From Anaerolineales bacterium UBA5069 (GTDB taxonomy: Bacteria; Chloroflexota; Anaerolineae; Caldilineales; Caldilineaceae): DNA of 8,399 nucleotides. The position numbers were made by a program, and so were the translations under genes. The stretch is taken from contig DIAV01000037.1 of assembly GCA_002415895.1 (NCBI GenBank), positions 7,854-16,252 of the forward strand. The letters are read 5' to 3'. Positions 1-5,675 of this stretch are shown here, piece by piece. The notes under the pieces are model-generated. The model was not told where the DNA came from. It saw only the letters and a program-made list of their open reading frames with translations, and did no database searches. How positions within the stretch are numbered: position 1 is the stretch's first letter; each line of letters opens with the position of its first letter.

Positions 1-33
1 GGAAGGCACTGCGCGCAGGCTGGTGCCGAAGGC

Positions 34-1230
34 CTATCGCCTGGCAAAGAGGCGCTGCGCGTTTTCCAGCACGGAGCGGATGGGGGGCTCGTTGGCGCAC
101 CAGTAACAGAGCCCGTCCGCAGTGGCCACACTGTGGCCTCCGCACTTGCAACACGCTTCGACGCCACGCGTGGCAACCACCCGCTCGACAAAAGGGGTCT
201 CTTCGGTCTGGTAGCCGCGGGTGATGGCGTCGGGCTGGCAAACCAGGGCGCAGAGGCCGCAGGAGATGCAGACGCCAGGGACAAATCTGTGCTCGAAAAC
301 ATCACCGCTGCGCCCGGTGGAGAGGGCCCCTGAGGGACAGTAGCGTGCGCAGGAGCCGCACGCGGTGCAGGCTGCGGAAACCTGGAGCGCAGGCCAGTTG
401 GCGGCGAAACAGGGTGAAGGTTCGCGCGCAGGCGGTGCACCCTGAGAGGCGCCCCGTGCTGCGACGCGCGCGTAGAGGGCGGCGAGGCGGCGCAGCCATG
501 CGGGCTGGTGGGGCGGCGCGCGTCTGGCATCCTCTTCAGTTTGGAACGCCGTGGGAAGGCACGCCAGCGCCTGGGCGGGGGGGCCGGCGCTGCGGGCAAA
601 CGAAAAGAGCAATTCGCGCCGGCTGCGGCGAATTTCCTCGGCTCGGTATACAGGTTGCGGCCTGCGCGGCGCTGATGCAACAGCGTCTTTACGTACGCTG
701 AGCGTTACAGGGCGCTCGCAGGAAACCTGCCATTCTGCGGCGAGCGCCACAGCCTGCTCAACAACCCGCGACGCGCCAGCGTACGGACATTCGGCGCACG
801 CTTCAAGGCGCACCGTAATGCGGTGGCTCAATGCCAGTTCAAACCAGAGCCCGGGCGACAGCGCGCCCAGACAGGCGTTAACCTGGACGGTGCTGGCTCC
901 TTCTGCCGTTAGTTGGGGTGCTGGATGCTGCCGACAAACGATCTCGACGCTTGCACCGTGCGGCAGCGGTTCAACGGCGCGCACAAGGTTGCGCTCGCTC
1001 CACGCCGTTGTTTCAAAGGCTTCCACAGGGCATGTGACAAGGCAAACGCCGCAGCCCACGCACTGTTCCACATCAAAGACAATTTCCTTATCCGCCAGGA
1101 CAAGCGCACCGGCAGGACAGGCGTCGACGCAATGTGTACAAGCGGCCCCCCGATGGCGCGCCCAGAGGCAGCGGTCGGGGAAAAGCTCCTGCGGGGCTGC
1201 TGCCATTGGGATAATTGGTACAGAGAGCAT
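34..1230 (-). CDS. Cytoplasmic polyferredoxin with four cluster motifs and a C-terminal zinc-ribbon-like module
   Basis: 398 residues with no signal peptide or membrane segment, so presumably cytoplasmic. N-terminal ferredoxin pair: C21-x9-C31-x2-C34-x3-C38-P and C57-x2-C60-x2-C63-x3-C67-P. A middle region (about 95-150) has C99, then C-L-G-A-L at 120-124 and C-A-E-C-P at 145-149, a layout that loosely recalls iron-sulfur delta subunits such as MvhD; that link is weak. An Ala/Arg-rich stretch follows. The second ferredoxin pair is C288-x2-C291-x2-C294-x3-C298-P and C321-x2-C324-x2-C327-x3-C331, the last followed by Gln-Pro. The end carries C360-x2-C363 and C375-x2-C378, like a zinc ribbon or rubredoxin knuckle. 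Possible roles are electron donor to the neighbouring CX3CP flavoprotein or a maturation factor; ferredoxin-like proteins also sit beside TorD genes in some proteobacterial formate dehydrogenase clusters. Start at 1230 has a weak GAAAGAAG upstream; Met9 is an alternative. Confidence 0.85.
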   Translation of the reverse strand: MLSVPIIPMAAAPQELFPDRCLWARHRGAACTHCVDACPAGALVLADKEIVFDVEQCVGCGVCLVTCPVEAFETTAWSERNLVRAVEPLPHGASVEIVCRQHPAPQLTAEGASTVQVNACLGALSPGLWFELALSHRITVRLEACAECPYAGASRVVEQAVALAAEWQVSCERPVTLSVRKDAVASAPRRPQPVYRAEEIRRSRRELLFSFARSAGPPAQALACLPTAFQTEEDARRAPPHQPAWLRRLAALYARVAARGASQGAPPAREPSPCFAANWPALQVSAACTACGSCARYCPSGALSTGRSGDVFEHRFVPGVCISCGLCALVCQPDAITRGYQTEETPFVERVVATRGVEACCKCGGHSVATADGLCYWCANEPPIRSVLENAQRLFARR

Positions 1231-1250
1231 TGCCGGCTTCTTTCCGGGCC

Positions 1251-1276
1251 CCTGCCTGCCGCGTATTGCAGACAGG
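1251..1276 (-). other. Inverted repeat directly after the TorD-like stop
   Basis: In the transcript CCTGTCTG, immediately after the taa stop (1277-1279), pairs over all 8 positions with CAGGCAGG (one G-U pair) around a 10-nt loop. No U-tract follows; the next element is the weak GAAAGAAG and the ATG of the polyferredoxin. It may be an mRNA processing or stability element, or chance. Confidence 0.4.
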
Positions 1277-2017
1277 TTAGCCCTTGGCAGGCGAGAGCAG
1301 ATCGACGGCTATGAGAGCCGCGGCAAGGCGCGCCCACACCCGGTAGAACTCGGCACGTGCGCCTTCCTCAACCGCTGTCAGAAAGCGGCCATACCAGCGG
1401 GCAAGATGGTCGTCAAGAAAGGCGACCCGCTTGGCCTGCCACAGCGCCGCTGTGGCCTGGTCGTCACGCGCCATACTCGCGAGTTCCTGCGTGCAGAGGT
1501 AGTACACGAACTCACACTCGGTGGCAAAGTGATCAGTCGGCTCGTTCTTTGCATTGGCGAGGGCGACGCCCGCCTGCCGGTAGGCCTGTCCGACACTCTC
1601 CGCTTCGGGACTTAACATCAGGGTCGGGCTGGAGTCCTTGTACTGCCGCCCGTAGAAAGTTTCGTAGGGAAGTACGGCAGGGCGGCCCGGCCCCAGAAAG
1701 AGCCGTGCAAACTCAACCTTGAGTTCATGCAAGGTGGCATCCGGGTCTCTGGATGCGGCCTCCGCCGCGAGTGCATCCAGCGACTCGAGAGTCTGGTGCA
1801 GGGTGGGCGATTCAGCAGCCAGGGGCACGCCGGCAACGACGGCGGCGACTTCGGCGCGCAGAGATCCGTCTGCCAGGCTGGCCACCAGCTCGGCGGTGGG
1901 GTCAAAAAAGCCGCGCGCCACCAGGGCATACAGGTTGGCGCGGGCCTGCAGGGTTTCAGGCGGGCCACCGGGCTGCGCGTTCAGGGGCGTTGTCTCTACG
2001 TTCACGCAAGGCTCCAT
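1277..2017 (-). CDS. TorD/DmsD-family molybdoenzyme maturation chaperone
   Basis: Cytoplasmic redox-enzyme maturation chaperone. It is expected to bind the catalytic subunit (and its Tat signal, if present) and hold it for cofactor insertion before export. 246 residues, all-helical in character, a little longer than the usual 200-230. The family signature is E-P-T-D-H-F-A-T-E-C-E-F at 159-170 (the ExxDH motif), preceded by E-F-A-R-L-F-L-G-P at 102-110 and P-Y-E-T-F-Y-G at 117-123. Its partner is almost certainly the molybdoenzyme at the head of this cluster. Start choice is open: the ATG at 2017 has no Shine-Dalgarno sequence, whereas an in-frame GTG at 2005 (residue 5) has GGAG 6 nt upstream. 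The two starts differ by only four residues outside the conserved core. A hairpin follows immediately after the taa stop, before the polyferredoxin gene. Confidence 0.92.
   Translation of the reverse strand: MEPCVNVETTPLNAQPGGPPETLQARANLYALVARGFFDPTAELVASLADGSLRAEVAAVVAGVPLAAESPTLHQTLESLDALAAEAASRDPDATLHELKVEFARLFLGPGRPAVLPYETFYGRQYKDSSPTLMLSPEAESVGQAYRQAGVALANAKNEPTDHFATECEFVYYLCTQELASMARDDQATAALWQAKRVAFLDDHLARWYGRFLTAVEEGARAEFYRVWARLAAALIAVDLLSPAKG
2012..2015 (-). promoter_or_regulatory. Possible ribosome-binding site for a GTG start of the TorD-like gene
   Basis: GGAG overlaps the annotated ATG codon and lies 6 nt before an in-frame GTG at 2003-2005. Nothing like a Shine-Dalgarno sequence precedes the ATG at 2017, so translation may really begin at this GTG. 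Confidence 0.4.
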
Positions 2018-2038
2018 GGAATGCTTGTGGAATGACTG

Positions 2039-2072
2039 TGCCGGACTTCGGCTGATTCCGCCAGACCCGGCA
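2039..2072 (-). other. Interrupted inverted repeat directly after the apbE stop
   Basis: On the transcript, TGCCGG begins directly after the apbE tga stop and pairs with CCGGCA ending at 2039. An inner GGC/GCC pair divides the interior into a two-step hairpin with internal loops. There is no U-tract downstream. It is weaker than the repeat after nrfD and could be chance in GC-rich DNA, but it fills most of the 55-nt apbE to torD gap. Confidence 0.4.
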
Positions 2073-3092
2073 TCAAATCTGGCGACCGGTCAAACCGGGT
2101 GTCGTCACGGTTTGCATGTGCTTGTCGATAAAGAGCGCGTCACACTCCGGATAGCGTTCGAGCAGCGTGAGGCCATTGCGCAACCCAGTCACCATAAGCG
2201 TTGTGGCCAGGGCGTCAGCGTGGGCGGCCGAAGGGGCAAAAACCGTCACGCTGGCAAGCTCAGCCGGTGAGACACCGCGGCGTGGGTCAATAATGTGGTG
2301 GATGCTGAAGTCTGCACTGAAAGCATTCAAATAGTCGCCCGAAGTTGCAACGGCGCGATCGCCGATCATGAAACGCGGCAGGATGGCTGCGCCCTCGGCA
2401 CGCGGCGGCCGCAGCCCAACTCGCCATGGTCTTCCCGCAGGCCCCGAACCATGCGCGGCAAGGTCACCACCGGCCTCGACAAGACAGTTGTCGAATCCGT
2501 GCTGCCGCAGCGTCGCGAGTCCGGCATCAACCACGGCACCCTTGGCGATGCCGTCCAGCGTTACACCCATACCGCGACCTTCCAGCGCGACGCCATCGCC
2601 GTCGATAAACAGGCGCTGATAGCCCACGCCCTGCAGCGCCGTGCGCACCGCGTCCCGAGCGGGAAGAGAACCGGCGTGGCGATAGAGATTGACAAGCGGG
2701 AGGATCGTCACGTCGAAGGCGCCGTGCGAAGCCAGGCTGATGGCGTGGGCCTGGCGCAGCAGGGCCACCAATTCGCCGCTCGCCGCGCGCAGATGACCCT
2801 GGCTGTTGAGCGCCGCAAGCGGGCTTGTCGGGTCGTAGCGGTTGAACTGACGCACCCGGCGCTGCATGGTCTCGAACGCTGCTGCGATGGCCGCGCGTGC
2901 GCCTTCCACATCTGTCGAGACAACAGCGACAGTGGTCACGCCGCCCATGAGGAGGCGAGAGGCGGAAACGGGATTATCCGGCAGTGTCTGGCGCGGCAAG
3001 CGAGGCCAGAGTGCGAACGAGAGCGCAGCCGCGCCGCCGTAGCCAATTGACCGCAGCAGGCTGCGCCGCGTGATGGTTCGTTGCTGGCTCAT
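2073..3092 (-). CDS. apbE: FAD:protein FMN transferase (flavin transferase, Tat-like signal)
   Basis: Transfers FMN from FAD onto a Thr of an (S/T)GAT motif in partner proteins, outside the cytoplasm, with Mg2+. 339 residues from the ATG at 3092, chosen over an in-frame extension to 3236 because GGAGA sits 8 nt upstream and the protein then begins with a signal peptide. T-R-R-S-L-L at 8-13 followed by a hydrophobic run to about 29 looks like a Tat signal; I see no lipobox. Family motifs: F-D-V-T at 126-129, L-D-G-I-A-K-G-A-V-V-D at 179-189, E-A-G-G-D at 206-210, A-T-S-G-D-Y at 249-254, H-I-I-D-P-R-R-G at 266-273, and H-A-D-A-L-A-T-T at 291-298, whose Asp and Thr correspond to metal-binding residues in characterised ApbE. 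The obvious substrate is the S-G-A-T motif of the NosR/PceC-like protein encoded two genes earlier. A hairpin begins directly after the tga stop. Confidence 0.94.
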   Translation of the reverse strand: MSQQRTITRRSLLRSIGYGGAAALSFALWPRLPRQTLPDNPVSASRLLMGGVTTVAVVSTDVEGARAAIAAAFETMQRRVRQFNRYDPTSPLAALNSQGHLRAASGELVALLRQAHAISLASHGAFDVTILPLVNLYRHAGSLPARDAVRTALQGVGYQRLFIDGDGVALEGRGMGVTLDGIAKGAVVDAGLATLRQHGFDNCLVEAGGDLAAHGSGPAGRPWRVGLRPPRAEGAAILPRFMIGDRAVATSGDYLNAFSADFSIHHIIDPRRGVSPAELASVTVFAPSAAHADALATTLMVTGLRNGLTLLERYPECDALFIDKHMQTVTTPGLTGRQI

Positions 3093-3096
3093 TGCG

Positions 3097-3279
3097 CTAT
3101 TCTCCAGCGCCGGCGCTGACGCCTGTGCGCACATAGAGTTCACCCGCGACAACCCCTTGATCCGGGCGCGCAAAGGCGCCGTAAAGAACGATGAGCACCA
3201 GGACGGTGCAGATAGCGACGTAGACCTCGAGCGCACGCTGCGCGGTCAGCCGGCCGGGGCGGCCTTGGTGCGTTTCCAT
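3097..3279 (-). CDS. Small single-pass membrane protein, function unknown
   Basis: Encodes 60 residues: a basic, polar N-terminus (about 1-17, with R7, R10 and R15), one clear transmembrane helix (about 18-36, V-Y-V-A-I-C-T-V-L-V-L-I-V-L-Y), and a short tail A-R-P-D-Q-G-V-V-A-G-E-L-Y-V. The positive-inside rule suggests the N-terminus is cytoplasmic and the tail outside. I do not recognise the family. I believe it is real because an AGGGGA ribosome-binding site lies 7 nt before its ATG, it overlaps the end of the NosR/PceC-like gene by 34 nt in another frame, and its stop is only 4 nt from the apbE start. Its GGAGAA, near its own 3' end, serves as the apbE ribosome-binding site, giving a coupled chain. 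By position it may be a small subunit or assembly partner of the flavoprotein or the CISM anchor; that is a guess. The alternative, a chance ORF, is less likely given the helix and spacing. Confidence 0.72.
   Translation of the reverse strand: METHQGRPGRLTAQRALEVYVAICTVLVLIVLYGAFARPDQGVVAGELYVRTGVSAGAGE
3101..3105 (-). promoter_or_regulatory. Ribosome-binding site of apbE
   Basis: GGAGA, 8 nt before the ATG at 3092 and located in the last codons of the small membrane-protein gene. It fixes the apbE start at the signal-peptide Met rather than the in-frame Met at 3236. Confidence 0.65.
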
Positions 3280-4436
3280 AGTCGTTTCCCCTGGTTGCGG
3301 AGGAAGAGCATAAAGTCAAGGATTGCCCCTACAGGGCAGAGGTAGTGGCAGAACGGGCGCAGGATAATCAGGGATGCAAAGAGGACAAAGACCAGCAGCA
3401 TCCAGGGGAAGAAGCCTGCGGAGAAGCTGAAGAGGGTGCCAAAGGGCTCAAAACTGGCAGCGCCAGGCTGGCGAAAGGCAAGCCCCAGCGCCAGGGCCAG
3501 TACGGCCAGCCAGCGCGTCACCCTGCGCAGGCGCCGGTAGCCGCCAACAGGGAGAAAGGGTTTGGCGTCACCCAGCTTGCCAAAACACTCCTGCACGCCG
3601 GCAAAGGGACAGATGGTGTAGCAGTAGGTGTTCTTGCCGGTCACCATGATCATGGCTGTAACGCCGCCCAGCAGCACGTACCAGTAGAGGTGATCCTGCC
3701 AGGTGGGCCAATAGCCGACGAGGAGTGAGGCGAAGTTGGCGAGGGTGAGGGGCTGGTTGAGCCAGAAGCCCAGCAAAAGCATCGAGACAAGCATGATCAC
3801 CCAGCGAAAAATCGATCGCCGGGGTCCACGCACACGCGTGAGCATAATGGCGGCCGCGAAGAGGCTCACCAGCGCAATTTCGGGAAAACCAAAGCGGATG
3901 GGCGGCACTGTGCGAACCAACGCGCCAACCTCGATCTTGCGGGCGGCCAGGCGGATTGCCTCGGCCACCGCGCCCGCGGTGAGCGTGGCGCCGCTGATCA
4001 CATCCACATCCTCTCCCAGCACAAATGGCGAAGCAGCAGGCCGGCCCAGAAAACCCTGCAAAAAGCGCCGATCGCGCAGCAGGGCATAGAAGCCAGGCGT
4101 TTCGCGCTGCTCGACAACCTGAATACCCAGGATGTCGCCGGCTGTGTCCACGCCGACGAGCAGGTAGACGGGGCCACCGTAGCCAGTGGCGTCGGCAGCG
4201 GCGGCATGGCCAACCACTCTGCCCTGCGCATCGAGGCCGGTGAAGATCTCGCCGTCGGCGCGCACACTCTGCACACCAGGGAGTACGTTGGAGACCAGCG
4301 GTTCAATCGGGGAGCGAGTGGCGAGAAAGCCGTAGATCCAGGCAACAATCAGGATGGCGACGGCGAGAAGGCCCTCGATCCAGAGCTGGCGTTGGTATTT
4401 GGTTGGGGGTTGGCTGGCGAGAGCGGCAACAGTCAT
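3246..4436 (-). CDS. NosR/PceC-like membrane flavoprotein: FMN-binding domain plus CX3CP polytopic domain
   Basis: Membrane electron-transfer protein, 396 residues from the ATG at 4436. Order of parts: a hydrophobic helix (about 22-40); an FMN-binding domain (about 50-165) with E-T-P-G-F-Y at 112-117 and D-V-I-S-G-A-T at 145-151, whose Thr151 (codon 3984-3986) is the expected covalent FMN site; then about five more hydrophobic helices carrying two C-x3-C-P motifs, C-Y-T-I-C-P and C-H-Y-L-C-P, as in NosR, NapH and PceC. It lacks the C-terminal ferredoxin domain of NosR, so PceC is the closer architecture; no reductive dehalogenase or nitrous oxide reductase gene is present. In NosR the FMN domain faces outside and the CX3CP motifs face the cytoplasm, suggesting transmembrane electron transfer. 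The frame extends to 4613, but that extension reads through the hairpin and into nrfD and has no family features. No Shine-Dalgarno sequence precedes the ATG at 4436, which is odd for this cluster. The 3' end overlaps the next gene by 34 nt. Confidence 0.9.
   Translation of the reverse strand: MTVAALASQPPTKYQRQLWIEGLLAVAILIVAWIYGFLATRSPIEPLVSNVLPGVQSVRADGEIFTGLDAQGRVVGHAAAADATGYGGPVYLLVGVDTAGDILGIQVVEQRETPGFYALLRDRRFLQGFLGRPAASPFVLGEDVDVISGATLTAGAVAEAIRLAARKIEVGALVRTVPPIRFGFPEIALVSLFAAAIMLTRVRGPRRSIFRWVIMLVSMLLLGFWLNQPLTLANFASLLVGYWPTWQDHLYWYVLLGGVTAMIMVTGKNTYCYTICPFAGVQECFGKLGDAKPFLPVGGYRRLRRVTRWLAVLALALGLAFRQPGAASFEPFGTLFSFSAGFFPWMLLVFVLFASLIILRPFCHYLCPVGAILDFMLFLRNQGKRLWKRTKAAPAG
3287..3292 (-). 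promoter_or_regulatory. Ribosome-binding site of the 60-residue membrane protein
   Basis: AGGGGA, 7 nt before the ATG at 3279, embedded in the 3' end of the NosR/PceC-like gene. Its quality is the main non-protein argument that the small overlapping ORF is translated. Confidence 0.65.
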
Positions 4437-4465
4437 GAGTGATTGGCAGTGACGCAGCAAGTGAC

Positions 4466-4500
4466 GAGGGACGGTTGTGCAAGCGCAGCAACCGTCCCTC
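4466..4500 (-). terminator. Strong inverted repeat between the NrfD anchor and the NosR/PceC-like gene
   Basis: A perfect 12-bp inverted repeat, GAGGGACGGTTG (4466-4477) and CAACCGTCCCTC (4489-4500), encloses 11 nt. Those 11 nt can extend the stem by three more pairs (TGC with GCA) past one bulged G, leaving a 4-nt loop. It begins 22 nt after the nrfD stop on the minus-strand transcript. No U-tract follows, so a classical intrinsic terminator is unlikely. An mRNA-stabilising, processing or attenuating element that separates expression of the CISM core from the accessory genes fits better. Confidence 0.6.
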
Positions 4501-4522
4501 TCACAGGAAGGAAGGCAGCGGA

Positions 4523-5659
4523 TTACTCGGGCTGGGGCGCGAGACGGAGCGCACGGAAGCCCAGGGCAAGCAGGAACAGGAAGAGCCCGGTCAGCCCGAT
4601 CATGATGCCCCATTCGACAAGGTTGGGCGCATAACCGGCGGAGGGGGCCAGCGCGACACCCGCATAGTCTATGTTGGGAACCGAGAAGCCTGTACGTACA
4701 AAGACAACGCGCTTGACCGCCAGGTGAACGAGCGCGATAAGCGAGGCGGCCGCCACCCAGCCCGAGGATTTGCGCGTGACGGGCAGAACCAGGAGTACGA
4801 TGGCCACAAGGCCTGTGACAACCTCGATCCAGAAGAGCGGCGAGGTGAGCATGCTGTTAACCAGCGCCATGGCCGTGGCCGAGCGCGTGAAGGAGAGCGT
4901 AACGATCTCGCTCACAAGCAGCAGCAGGCCAAGCGTGAGTGTGGCGGCAGTGAGCCCAGCAAGCGGGTTCAGGTCGCGGCTGTCAAGCACAGAATAGCCG
5001 GCGGCCTTGAGAATGACCAGCAACAGGAGGAGCATGGCGCCGGCGGAAGCCAATGCAGCCGTGAAGAAGGCAATTGGCTGCACAGCCGAGAACCAGAACT
5101 CGCGCCCGATCTGGGTGGCAAAGACGAATGCGGTAATGCCATCGGCGACGCCGGCAATCAGCGCGACCCATGCCACAACCTTCAGGTTCTCATCGGATTT
5201 GGCGGTCATCAGGCGGCGCAGGAAGACCGTGGCAATGATGAAGTAGGCGACGGTGAGCAGCAGGTCCCAGAGCATGGGGGAACTGAGCTGGCCGAACCGG
5301 GCGATGCGCCACAACCGTTCAGGGCGGCCGATGTCCACAAGAATGAAGAGCCCGGCGACGATGAGGCTGATCAGCGCCACAAAGGTGGCAAGCTTGGAAT
5401 AGGGGCGGAAGCGCGGCATGTTGAAGAGAATCGGCAGTGCCGCGAGCACGAGCGAACCGGCGCTTAACCCCATGAAGAAGATGAAACCGGCGATGTAGAC
5501 GCCCCAGGTGTTGAGGTTGGAGAGTGACGTCGTCCCCATGCCTCCACGCAGCTGCAGCGCCCAGGCCACAAGGCCCAGCACAACCAATAGACCCGTCACC
5601 ACCAGGACCAGCGGATGTGCGATTTTGTTTTGCGGGCGAGGTGAAGTGATAGCACTCAT
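4523..5659 (-). CDS. nrfD: NrfD/PsrC-family integral membrane anchor subunit
   Basis: Membrane anchor of the CISM complex, expected to exchange electrons with the quinone pool and pass them to the four-cluster ferredoxin subunit. 378 residues, dominated by about ten hydrophobic segments (roughly residues 15-36, 53-79, 90-110, 129-148, 161-181, 189-219, 235-256, 271-295, 300-321 and 347-368). The D-I-G-R-P-E-R-L-W stretch at 109-117 after the third helix is a family hallmark. No heme-ligand pattern of a DmsC or cytochrome-b type stands out. The start at 5659 has AAGGA 7 nt upstream, and the gap from the previous gene is only 16 nt. The three genes A-B-C together form a full CISM complex. Orientation (outside or inside) and direction (reductase or oxidase) cannot be decided without the N-terminus of the catalytic subunit. 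The 86-nt gap that follows contains a strong hairpin. Confidence 0.93.
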   Translation of the reverse strand: MSAITSPRPQNKIAHPLVLVVTGLLVVLGLVAWALQLRGGMGTTSLSNLNTWGVYIAGFIFFMGLSAGSLVLAALPILFNMPRFRPYSKLATFVALISLIVAGLFILVDIGRPERLWRIARFGQLSSPMLWDLLLTVAYFIIATVFLRRLMTAKSDENLKVVAWVALIAGVADGITAFVFATQIGREFWFSAVQPIAFFTAALASAGAMLLLLLVILKAAGYSVLDSRDLNPLAGLTAATLTLGLLLLVSEIVTLSFTRSATAMALVNSMLTSPLFWIEVVTGLVAIVLLVLPVTRKSSGWVAAASLIALVHLAVKRVVFVRTGFSVPNIDYAGVALAPSAGYAPNLVEWGIMIGLTGLFLFLLALGFRALRLAPQPE

Positions 5660-5666
5660 TGTGGGT

Positions 5667-5671
5667 TCCTT
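5667..5671 (-). promoter_or_regulatory. Ribosome-binding site of the NrfD-type anchor
   Basis: AAGGA sits 7 nt before the ATG at 5659, in the 16-nt gap after the four-cluster ferredoxin subunit. Ordinary spacing; it supports the chosen start. Confidence 0.7.
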
Positions 5672-5675
5672 GGCA

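Noticed and set aside
551..1615. Plus-strand open frame (354 codons) across the polyferredoxin and TorD-like genes
   Set aside because: It spans two convincing opposite-strand genes and their junction, has no domain, and no plausible ribosome-binding site was seen.
3093..3236. N-terminal extension of ApbE by 48 residues
   Set aside because: It overlaps the small membrane-protein gene and would bury the Tat-like signal peptide. The Met at 3092 has a good ribosome-binding site.
3246..4436. Calling this gene nosR or pceC outright
   Set aside because: No nosZ or reductive dehalogenase gene is in view, and the NosR ferredoxin domain is absent. Only the shared architecture is supported.
4466..4500. 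Operon end (Rho-independent terminator) after nrfD
   Set aside because: The stem is strong but has no U-tract. The downstream genes are functionally linked and on the same strand, so complete termination seems unlikely.
4437..4613. N-terminal extension of the NosR/PceC-like protein by 59 residues
   Set aside because: The extension would overlap nrfD and translate the hairpin. It has low-complexity Cys/Arg/Pro content and no family similarity, whereas Met at 4436 gives a normal N-terminus ahead of the first helix.
4439..5467. Plus-strand open frame (342 codons) opposite the NrfD-type gene
   Set aside because: Its product is a highly charged Glu/Arg/Gly/Gln-rich string with no hydrophobic core, the mirror image of the membrane helices encoded on the other strand.
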